Shown here in pieces: positions 36,353 through 44,198 of a stretch of DNA of 64,000 nucleotides. Each line of letters begins with the position of its first letter. Position 1 is the stretch's first letter. This stretch comes from Barthelona sp. PCE. Taxonomy: Eukaryota; Metamonada: BaSk clade. Both the position numbers and the translations under genes were made by a program. The DNA is taken from NCBI GenBank assembly GCA_040285745.1, contig JAUFOR010000004.1, positions 744,001 to 808,000 on the forward strand. Reading direction: 5' to 3'. Below the pieces are notes generated by a model that was not told the DNA's origin, searched no databases, and saw nothing but the letters and a program-made list of their open reading frames with translations.

Positions 36353-37810
36353 ATGTTGCAAGCAGCAATGATAGCAAAAGTTGTGTGTGTTTTTGACTTT
36401 CTCTCTCTCATGCAAAGTTTTTGTCTTTTTTGGGTGTTTTTAATAGCTTTTCTTGCTGTTGGGGCATGTGATATCCGTGATTCAATTATGGGATGTCAGT
36501 TTTATCCAGTAGTTCGCTTTTCGAACTTTTACGGAACGTTTGGATCATCAACTCCATTTGCTGGAGAGGATCACCAATTTGTACATTTGAATACATCACA
36601 GAAAGTGAGCAATTTTATTTCAAATTGTAATAACTCTGTAGAAACAGCAGTTCTAGTTGTTGAATCACTTTTTAATTCCAGTATACTTGAGTGTACATCA
36701 CTATCACTTCTAGGGATTAAAAAAGAAACTGAATCTGGACCATTTTTTGATATTAAAAAAGAATACAACTTTCCTTTGTTTCTTTTCAACTGCACAAAGG
36801 ATATTGATGATTTTGACACCGTTTACGTGAACTACCATCAACATACAGATGCTTCAAACACCATTAGAGATTGTGCTGATGATGAACGTTGTCAGCCTCG
36901 TGGTGGTGTGTCATTTTTTCATGAAAAAAGCAGCGATGTATTATTGCTTCATGCGCAACTTGATGCTTTTACAACTTTTTATCCATTAACATCGACTGAT
37001 CCAACGTACAGAATTGCAGGACTATTAGAGCTTTATCAAACGTTATATTCTGTTTTGAATGTAAGTTTGCTTTTTACAGATAATGACAGCTTGTATCCGG
37101 CTGGATCAGCAGCATTTCTACGTTCTTACACCAAAAGTGAATCAATCACGAATGTTTTTAGTATTCGTAGTATTGATCAAACTAATGTTCCAATCAGTGG
37201 AAATTTTTCAAAGATTTCACCGTATTTCGATGATATGAACTTCATTAGCAACACATCTACGGTTGATATCGGATTTTCTCAATTGTATAATGAAAAATTT
37301 GATTCTGATGCAGGGTATGTATTTGGAAACGATGATCTTTCAACTAATGTAACAAAATACTGTGAAAATCTTGGTCAGATTCTTGGTTTGATAGAGAATA
37401 TTTATGGTTTAACCGATCTAGGTGTTGATTGTTCAAGATTTGAAGAGATTAGAGATTCATTCAATAATTTAAATAGTTTTTATGCCGGTGTAACATACAG
37501 CACTAAATACACAAGAGTCCACTACACTTATCAGCAATTATTGAGTGATTTACTTGAATCTTATGAAATACCTTTCCATAAGGTGAATGCTGTGAATCCT
37601 GCTATTGCTTTTGAAGAAGGTACATTTTATGTTAATACGAAGATCAAAGATTTCGATATTCTAAAAGAATATCTATCCAGTGAATCAAATTGGCAATCTT
37701 ATGAATTGCAATTTTTTAAAAAAAGAACAAAAAATGTTTTGATAAAATTGTCAATACCCATCATTATTATGTTTGGTCTTCTTGGTCTTCGCTTGTTGGT
37801 TAAAAGATAG
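36353..37810 (+). CDS. NCSTN: Nicastrin-like type I membrane protein
   Basis: Predicted protein of about 485 residues. It has an N-terminal signal peptide (best fit MQSFCLFWVFLIAFLAVGA, if the ATG at 36410 is used), a lumenal domain with many Cys and Asn-X-Ser/Thr sites, and one C-terminal membrane span followed by LLVKR. After the signal, CDIRDSIMGCQ resembles the nicastrin opening 'C--LNAT--GCQS'. SSDVLLLHAQLDAFTTFYPL and LLFTDNDSLYPAGSAAFLRSY align with the 'VVAATRLDSRSFF' and 'FFQGETFDYIGSSRMV' blocks of its inactive peptidase fold. Nicastrin is the substrate-gating subunit of gamma-secretase. It is shorter than the human form (about 709). Its stop abuts that of the RING gene on the other strand. 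Confidence 0.7.
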   Translation: MLQAAMIAKVVCVFDFLSLMQSFCLFWVFLIAFLAVGACDIRDSIMGCQFYPVVRFSNFYGTFGSSTPFAGEDHQFVHLNTSQKVSNFISNCNNSVETAVLVVESLFNSSILECTSLSLLGIKKETESGPFFDIKKEYNFPLFLFNCTKDIDDFDTVYVNYHQHTDASNTIRDCADDERCQPRGGVSFFHEKSSDVLLLHAQLDAFTTFYPLTSTDPTYRIAGLLELYQTLYSVLNVSLLFTDNDSLYPAGSAAFLRSYTKSESITNVFSIRSIDQTNVPISGNFSKISPYFDDMNFISNTSTVDIGFSQLYNEKFDSDAGYVFGNDDLSTNVTKYCENLGQILGLIENIYGLTDLGVDCSRFEEIRDSFNNLNSFYAGVTYSTKYTRVHYTYQQLLSDLLESYEIPFHKVNAVNPAIAFEEGTFYVNTKIKDFDILKEYLSSESNWQSYELQFFKKRTKNVLIKLSIPIIIMFGLLGLRLLVKR

Positions 37811-38755
37811 TTAGTCAAAGTCATAATCATCTTCAAACTTGCCAGGTTCCTGATAAACTCTTCTTTCCCTATAACCAGCTTGTCTTCTTTGAAGCATTCG
37901 TTCACGTCTTTGTCTTAAAGTCAATCTTGGTTCTTCTGCTTTTTCCTCCTCTGTTTTGGTTGTCATTTCATGCCTGCAGATTGGACACAATCGACCTTGT
38001 TTTGACCAATCTACAATGCACTGTTTGTGATACATGTGATCGCATTCAAGTTTTGCTACCTCGTCGCCATCCTTGAAGTCAGATAAACAAATGGTACATC
38101 TGGCACCTTGTTGATGCTCATCAGTCACAAAACTGAACTTGGTCTCTTCCAACATTGCACGGAAATTGGGACTAGCAGGACGTGCTATAGGTCCTTGTCT
38201 GCTCAGCTGCTGGATCACATTGTTTAGTTCCTCATCAGAACGTACGTAATCGCCCATGTTCATTGCATTTGGAGCAACAGCGATGTTAATGTTAGCACCC
38301 ATTCTATCTCTCAATTGTCTCAATTGGTTAAACACATCTGTGGGGTTCATCCCTTCAACAGATAATGTAAACGTATGGTCAGCTACTCTATTAACTCTGA
38401 CTTGGGGTACTTGAACATCCTCAATTTCTGATACATCATCTTCTGACAACTCACTATCAGTGGATTCCTCTAAAGGGGGCGTGTATGTGGCGTCACTTGT
38501 GGATATATCGGATAAGCTTGACTCTAAAGATACTGAATTATCCAAGTCTTCCAATGCGTTGTAAATTTCTTCATCAAGTTCAGAATACATTTCATCTTCA
38601 AGCTCATCATTTGGAAAGGCGTCAAAATTGATTGGTAACTGTTCATTTTCATCAATAATCTCAACGAATAATGAGGAACATGTTTCACAAGTTGGCCCCT
38701 CATCTGATTGGTTCAGATTACGTTGACAACTGCAGTTATAACAATATCCAAGCAT
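37811..38755 (-). CDS. RING-H2 E3 ubiquitin ligase, RNF126/RNF115-like
   Basis: Predicted 314-residue protein with an N-terminal zinc ribbon (Cys5, Cys8, Cys23 and Cys26 in CYNC...CETC). An acidic, Ser/Thr-rich linker follows (about 45-140). A C-terminal RING-H2 spans CTICLSDFKDGDEVAKLECD through HMYHKQCIVDW to CPICR (about 219-262). This zinc-ribbon plus RING-H2 layout is that of RNF126, RNF115 and plant RING ligases that act on mislocalised hydrophobic proteins. The tail is basic, Glu/Arg-rich, ending in an acidic DDYDFD. No membrane span is seen. It converges on the nicastrin-like gene with zero intervening bases and diverges from BMS1 (181 bases apart). Confidence 0.85.
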   Translation of the reverse strand: MLGYCYNCSCQRNLNQSDEGPTCETCSSLFVEIIDENEQLPINFDAFPNDELEDEMYSELDEEIYNALEDLDNSVSLESSLSDISTSDATYTPPLEESTDSELSEDDVSEIEDVQVPQVRVNRVADHTFTLSVEGMNPTDVFNQLRQLRDRMGANINIAVAPNAMNMGDYVRSDEELNNVIQQLSRQGPIARPASPNFRAMLEETKFSFVTDEHQQGARCTICLSDFKDGDEVAKLECDHMYHKQCIVDWSKQGRLCPICRHEMTTKTEEEKAEEPRLTLRQRRERMLQRRQAGYRERRVYQEPGKFEDDYDFD

Positions 38756-38936
38756 CAAATCGATAACAAACGTTTAATAAATTTTCGAAAAGGGAGGTTT
38801 TTTTTGTACCATATTGCAATGCACTATATTGCATATTCAAAACACATAAACATGTATATGCTCGATATAATCGCCACATTGCCCTGTTGAAAACACAGTT
38901 GAGTGTTGCTATCGCAATTCTTAACCATTTCACACA

Positions 38937-41882
38937 ATGCGCAAGCGTATTCCGAAAAAGGACAGCGATGGTAAATACATCTCTGACGACCAGCATCTGC
39001 AGGATATGGAAAAGGCTATGGTAAAGAATCCCAAAGCTTTTACATTCCAAAAACACAATAAGGCCGTTAACTTGATGCGAAGATCAATGGATATTGATAC
39101 ACTGCGGCAGAAGGTACCCGAAATGAAGGATACAACTAAAGACGATTCAGTACCAGTAGTAGTAGCAGTGGTTGGTCCTTCAAAAGTGGGTAAATCAACA
39201 TTTATTCGGTCAATGTTCAAATACTACACCAAGAGAAACCTCAATGAGATCAAGGGACCTATCACATGTGTTGTTAGCAAAACTCGTCGAATTACCTTTT
39301 TAGAGTGTAATAACGATCTCAATTCAATGATAGACATGGCAAAAATTGCTGATGTTGTAATTTTCTTGGTTGACGCATCTTACGGATTTGAGATGGAAAC
39401 TTTTGAGTTTATGACTATCATCAAAACCACTGGTTACACTACTGTAATGGCAGCTATGACCAAGTGTGACCTCGTACCCATGCCCAGGCTCAAGAAGAAG
39501 CGCAAAATGATGAAGAGGCGGTGGAAAAAAGATGTTGGTCAAGGTGGCAAGTTTTTCTTCTTTAATGAAATCGTTTCCGGTGGCAGGTTCTATAAACGCT
39601 CCGCCATTACCAATTTCCACCGTCTTTTGGTGAATTGCAAGGTGAAGAAGATTACCTGGCGTGATGCACACCCCTACATGGTTGTCAACCGTTGTGAGGA
39701 CGTTACTAATCCTGCTATCCTGGAACAGGACCCCAGCTCATCGCGCACAATGAGTTTTTATGGATGGGTAAGAGGAGTCCCACTACATGACGAGCAGCGA
39801 ATGCATCTTTTGGGTGTTGGTGATTTTGACATTGCTCACATTTCTGCTGCAGTTGATCCGTGCGCCCTTGATGATAAGCTGTCACGCAAAAGGCATCTAG
39901 GACAGAAACTGAACTTGTTTTACGCTCCTTGGACTGAACTTGGAGAAGTTGTTGTTGATGATGATGCAGCTCATATTGTTATGGCTGATCGTATCGTTAA
40001 CGATGTCGACAACGAGGAGTACAAGAAGGTCAGCGAGCTACAGCAAGAGGGTATGTTCTCTGATGATGATGATATCGATTTGGCATTCGGTACTTCCTTA
40101 GCTACAGATTCCAAGAAGGAAGAAGTCGAAGAGATCGTACAGCATGATATTGCTGATGTTCTGAAGGAGAAACGTCGTCCAGTAAGTGATCTGTTTGAGT
40201 TTAAGGATGTAAGCGCAGGAAAAATGCAGGATGATGAATATTTTGATGTTGACAGTGATATTGATAAAGAGTCAGATGTCGAAGACACAGTTGAGCTGGA
40301 TGAGCTTGATGGAATTTCCGATATTGTGCACACTGGTGGTTCTGCATACATTGACGGTCGTAAGATTTATGTTGATGAGCAGAAGCAAACTGAGGAAGAC
40401 AGTGATCTTGAAGTAGAGCTCGATGATTTCGACGACCTTGTTGAATCAGAGAAAGAGGAGGAACCCGAAGAGGAAGAGGAACCGGAAGATAAAGAGGAGC
40501 CTGAAGAAATGACAAGGAAACAGCTGCGTATGACACGTTACCAAGAACGTATTGAGCGCCGTGAGCGCTTGAAGAAGCTTCTTGGTATGCATTCACCTCA
40601 CTATGAGAAGATGAAGCGTCAGATTGAGGAGCAGGAAGAACGTGAAGAAGCCACACTCAAGTCTCTTGATGATGATGACAAGGTTAACCTGGTTGGTTAC
40701 CATGTTGGTGCCTATGTGTGTATCATCCTGCAAGATGTTGCTCCAGAGTTTGCTGTTAACTGCAAGAAGATCCAAACCAATAATCAACCAATTGTCTTAG
40801 GAGGTTTCGAGCAGCAGGAATCTGAAGAAAATCTACGCTACTGCAAAGCTCGAGTCAAGAAGCATCAGTACTATCCACGTCTGTTGAAATCATTGGATCC
40901 GATCATCATGAGTATGGGTTGGCGCCGGTTCCAAACCATACCAGCCTACATCCACACTGATGAATATCTTCGTAACAGCGAGTCATCAGAACGTATGCGT
41001 TTTGTGAAGTACACCCCGGACTTTATGCACTGTGAATGCGTCTTTTATGCCCCTGTTCATCCATTGAACACACAGTTTATTGGATTCCAAACGCTGGAGA
41101 ATGAGACTAACTCGTTCAGAGTAGCTTGCACAGGTACTGTGTTAGAAGTTAAGAAGAAGTTTAAGGTTGTGAAGAAGCTGAACCTTGTTGGTGAACCCTT
41201 TGAGATTTTGAAAAAAACTGCCTTCGTGCACAAGATGTTTTCCACAAAGGAAGAAGCTGCTATGTTTGTTGGTGCAAAGATATCGACAGTGTCAGGTGTT
41301 CGTGGTCAGATCAAGTCTATTGAAACGGGTAAGCGTTTTCCTCCAGGTTGTGTTCGTGCAAAGTTTGAGGATCGTGTTCTTGTCAGTGATCTTATTCGGC
41401 TTAAAGGATGGGTAGGTGTTGATATTCCAAAGTTCTACAATCCTTTAGCAACATTTATTGGTTTTAATCTTATGAGAACTACTGGTAAATTGCGTCATGA
41501 TCTAGGATTAAAGTCCGATTTCAAACGTGATTCTGTTTACAAGCCTGTTGAAAGAAAAGAGAGAAAGTTCCACAAAATGAGGGTTCCTGCAGCTGTGGCG
41601 AAGAATCTTCCTTTCAAGAGTAGATTGAAGGTACAACGGAAACAAGTTACTGATTATGAGCGACGTCGTCAGACAGTTCAGTCAGAAGAAGAAACTCGCC
41701 GTGAAAAGGCTCTGAACCGATTGGATGTTTTATACAGTGAAAAATGGAAGAAACAGCAGAAACAGCAGAAGGCTAAAATCGATAAACACAATAAGGAATA
41801 TGATAGACTTGCTGATATTCAAGAGAGGAAGCGCAAGCAGAGCAAGAAGGATTTCTTTGCTAGAAAAAAACAACGCACATAA
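38937..41882 (+). CDS. BMS1: Ribosome biogenesis GTPase BMS1
   Basis: Predicted 981-residue nucleolar GTPase that loads Rcl1 into the small-subunit processome for 18S rRNA maturation. Seen: a basic N-terminus (MRKRIPKKDSDGKY), family block NPKAFTFQKHNKAVNLMRRS, P-loop GPSKVGKS (80-87), TKCDL base-recognition motif (about 180) and RDAHPYMVVNRCED. Long acidic runs occupy 360-540. The C-terminal region carries the BMS1/TSR1 block (PIIMSMGWRRFQTIPAY, KYTPDFMHCECVFYAP, GVRGQIK) and ends in basic coiled coil. Human BMS1 is about 1280 residues, and the difference lies mostly in the acidic middle. TSR1 is excluded by the intact P-loop and length. Confidence 0.95.
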   Translation: MRKRIPKKDSDGKYISDDQHLQDMEKAMVKNPKAFTFQKHNKAVNLMRRSMDIDTLRQKVPEMKDTTKDDSVPVVVAVVGPSKVGKSTFIRSMFKYYTKRNLNEIKGPITCVVSKTRRITFLECNNDLNSMIDMAKIADVVIFLVDASYGFEMETFEFMTIIKTTGYTTVMAAMTKCDLVPMPRLKKKRKMMKRRWKKDVGQGGKFFFFNEIVSGGRFYKRSAITNFHRLLVNCKVKKITWRDAHPYMVVNRCEDVTNPAILEQDPSSSRTMSFYGWVRGVPLHDEQRMHLLGVGDFDIAHISAAVDPCALDDKLSRKRHLGQKLNLFYAPWTELGEVVVDDDAAHIVMADRIVNDVDNEEYKKVSELQQEGMFSDDDDIDLAFGTSLATDSKKEEVEEIVQHDIADVLKEKRRPVSDLFEFKDVSAGKMQDDEYFDVDSDIDKESDVEDTVELDELDGISDIVHTGGSAYIDGRKIYVDEQKQTEEDSDLEVELDDFDDLVESEKEEEPEEEEEPEDKEEPEEMTRKQLRMTRYQERIERRERLKKLLGMHSPHYEKMKRQIEEQEEREEATLKSLDDDDKVNLVGYHVGAYVCIILQDVAPEFAVNCKKIQTNNQPIVLGGFEQQESEENLRYCKARVKKHQYYPRLLKSLDPIIMSMGWRRFQTIPAYIHTDEYLRNSESSERMRFVKYTPDFMHCECVFYAPVHPLNTQFIGFQTLENETNSFRVACTGTVLEVKKKFKVVKKLNLVGEPFEILKKTAFVHKMFSTKEEAAMFVGAKISTVSGVRGQIKSIETGKRFPPGCVRAKFEDRVLVSDLIRLKGWVGVDIPKFYNPLATFIGFNLMRTTGKLRHDLGLKSDFKRDSVYKPVERKERKFHKMRVPAAVAKNLPFKSRLKVQRKQVTDYERRRQTVQSEEETRREKALNRLDVLYSEKWKKQQKQQKAKIDKHNKEYDRLADIQERKRKQSKKDFFARKKQRT

Positions 41883-41909
41883 TATTCATATTTCATCAAA
41901 TAAAAGCTA

Positions 41910-42680
41910 TCAAGATTGATTTAAGTTTTCAAACCATTTTTCACATGATGGACATATAGAAACACTGCAGCTTGCACAGCATAGGGCACACGATACTTCA
42001 GCGTTTGTAGTTAGGAAGTCAATAGTCGACATGATATTTCTGCAATACGCAAGGCTATCTTCCTTTAAACTAGTGTGTAAGAATCTTTGAAATTTACGAT
42101 AGATCTTGTGACTGGACAGCCCAAGCTCATCGGCCGACATGTTGTTGTTGTACGGTAATTCTTTCAATTTCAAAACTGATAAAAGATCATTGGAAGACAA
42201 TCGTGATGTAGGACGGGAAACAGTGCATGTTTCTGTCATATTCGTGAACTTCTGTGCAAGTAAAGGTAGCAGATGACCTCCACCAGTAAACATTAACCAT
42301 AAAGCAAGAATCGCAATACGCTCTGACGTATCTGACAAGCAAATGCATCCATGCTCATTTGCTGCGCTCACAAGGGTTATGAAATAGTCAGATAATGGGG
42401 AAATGTGCATGTATGGAAGTAGCGTTGAAGAAATTGTGACAAAACTGGCAGTTATTGATGTTTCAGACCAAATTGCCTGTCTTTGTAAAACTTTTATGCA
42501 GTATGCATCAGATGGAAGCCCCTGGTCCAAATGAGTAAGACTACCTTTGGGCAATCGTTTAGGAAATGCCTTACAGAAGGTTGAGTGCACTTTTGCACAA
42601 TAGTGATCAGAGCAAAAAGGTGTTGAGCGAAATAAATAATCGCCTGGCTCGTTACAATTAGATTTAATGCACGTAGCCAT
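41910..42680 (-). CDS. Cys-rich zinc-binding-like protein of unknown function, 256 aa
   Basis: I do not recognise it. A Cys/His cluster at the N-terminus (MATCIKSNCNEPGDYLFRST then FCSDHYCAKVHSTFC) and another at the C-terminus (CALCCASCSVSICPSCEKWF) could each bind zinc. The middle (about 60-215) is a helical, moderately hydrophobic domain with no obvious membrane span. Its stop lies 27 bases from the BMS1 stop (convergent). Its start is 247 bases from the divergent BBS4. The ATG sits right after CATTTTCAC, the recurring motif. Confidence 0.7.
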   Translation of the reverse strand: MATCIKSNCNEPGDYLFRSTPFCSDHYCAKVHSTFCKAFPKRLPKGSLTHLDQGLPSDAYCIKVLQRQAIWSETSITASFVTISSTLLPYMHISPLSDYFITLVSAANEHGCICLSDTSERIAILALWLMFTGGGHLLPLLAQKFTNMTETCTVSRPTSRLSSNDLLSVLKLKELPYNNNMSADELGLSSHKIYRKFQRFLHTSLKEDSLAYCRNIMSTIDFLTTNAEVSCALCCASCSVSICPSCEKWFENLNQS

Positions 42681-42914
42681 GTGAAAATGATGAGATTTGC
42701 TATTGCATAGGTTTTGCTATTTTGTAGTTTTTTGTGGGCCAGCATAGCGAAAAGACACAGTTTCAGGTATCGAGAGTGTAATTTTTGAGGAAAAACTGTT
42801 CTAATTTTTTTCAAATTCTGTTTTTGTCGTACAATTCCCTTGCGCACGAAGTAAAAGTTTTAACTTCGGCCAAAAAATTGCTTCATATTGAATTAATTGT
42901 TTACCACATTCTCT

Positions 42915-42925
42915 CCCTTTTCAAA
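42915..42925 (+). promoter_or_regulatory. Initiator-like CCCTTTTCAAA motif before BBS4
   Basis: A pyrimidine-TCA motif ending 2 bases before the BBS4 ATG, the same type as those before IFT74 and the coiled-coil gene. Role inferred. Confidence 0.3.
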
Positions 42926-42927
42926 TC

Positions 42928-44187
42928 ATGGCTGCATTAGAGGTCTTGGGCAAGGTACCACCACACATCCGAAAATTGCTTCAGGAGCCACGTAATTTGC
43001 GACTCTATAATCACCGCATACAGCTTCTATACAATAACCACGAGTTTACTGAATGTCAACGTCTTATTGATACTGTACTGAAAGAAAACCCATTATCGTC
43101 GTTTGCGCGTCATATTCAAGCGCTAATTTACCGTCATCAAGGAAAGGTTAATGATTCTGTAGAGCTTTTTGCTTCTGTTGTTGAAAATTCTGGAAATTAT
43201 GACTCAAAATACCACTACGCACGATCATTATACCTCCAAGGCCGTTTAGATGACGCGTTAGAGATGTTAAAAGAGTGTATGCGTGAACGGGATAACGACG
43301 CACAAGTGATGCATTATGCTGGTGTTTGCTCTGTTCGTCTTTCAAATAACAGCGACGCAATTGAGTTCTTTAAGAGGAGTATTAAGCTATCACATCACCC
43401 AGACAGCTATATTCAACTGGGGCGATTGTATGCAGAGTTGGATGACTCAGATATGGCTTTGCGCATGTTCAATGAAGCCATTGACTACTTCCCCCACAAC
43501 ATCAAAGTACTCACAGCATTAGGAATCCACTTTTTAAGGAAAGGACATCGTCAGAACGCCTTTAATCATCTGGGTGCTGCGCTCACCTTTGACCCATTTG
43601 ATGGGAGTGCTCTTCTCGCTGCAGGTGCTGTGTTGCAGGACTCAGGTGACGTGGAAGTAGCCCTTACAAAGTACAGAATTTTGGCAAAGAGCCATGCACA
43701 TTTGCAATTTTGGAACAACGTTGGTGTATGTTTCTTTTTAAAGAGGGACTATGTGAGTGCAGTAGCATGTCTGCAGCGTGCACTAGAAATGAGTCCCTTT
43801 GATTGGATCATTAGTTTTAATCTTGCTTGTGCATACTTAATGACAAGGCAATATTTTTCTGCATTTTTGAACATTTCACGTTCAATTAATCTCAACAGGA
43901 AATATGCAGCTTCATTTAAGTTCTTGGCATTAGCGTTGACGAAATTGGAAGATCATGTTAATGCTGAACAAGCGTATATTCGTGCTATTAAATTAGCTGG
44001 AAATACACCTGATCATGTCACATTGTTAAATTATGCAATTTTTCAATATAATAGGGAAAATTTCACAGGTGCAAAGGATACATTCCTGCAATTTCAGAGA
44101 GTTTATGACACATTACCACCAGACGAGAAGAATATTGCAGAAGTTGCTGCCAATAATCGTATTATGAAAAGTGCGCTTAATTTGTAA
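42928..44187 (+). CDS. BBS4: Bardet-Biedl syndrome 4 protein (BBSome TPR subunit)
   Basis: Predicted 419-residue TPR protein, BBS4, which forms part of the BBSome membrane-trafficking coat of cilia and binds pericentriolar partners. About ten TPR hairpins are visible. Family-specific blocks are AFNHLGAALTFDPFDGSALL, GDVEVALTKYRILA, WNNVGVCFFLKRDYVSAVAC and ALEMSPFDWIISFNLA, each close to vertebrate BBS4 and not to general TPR proteins. It is shorter than human BBS4 (519) because it lacks the disordered C-terminal tail. It converges with the TIMELESS gene, with 11 bases between stop codons. Confidence 0.95.
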   Translation: MAALEVLGKVPPHIRKLLQEPRNLRLYNHRIQLLYNNHEFTECQRLIDTVLKENPLSSFARHIQALIYRHQGKVNDSVELFASVVENSGNYDSKYHYARSLYLQGRLDDALEMLKECMRERDNDAQVMHYAGVCSVRLSNNSDAIEFFKRSIKLSHHPDSYIQLGRLYAELDDSDMALRMFNEAIDYFPHNIKVLTALGIHFLRKGHRQNAFNHLGAALTFDPFDGSALLAAGAVLQDSGDVEVALTKYRILAKSHAHLQFWNNVGVCFFLKRDYVSAVACLQRALEMSPFDWIISFNLACAYLMTRQYFSAFLNISRSINLNRKYAASFKFLALALTKLEDHVNAEQAYIRAIKLAGNTPDHVTLLNYAIFQYNRENFTGAKDTFLQFQRVYDTLPPDEKNIAEVAANNRIMKSALNL

Positions 44188-44198
44188 ATGTCTATTGT

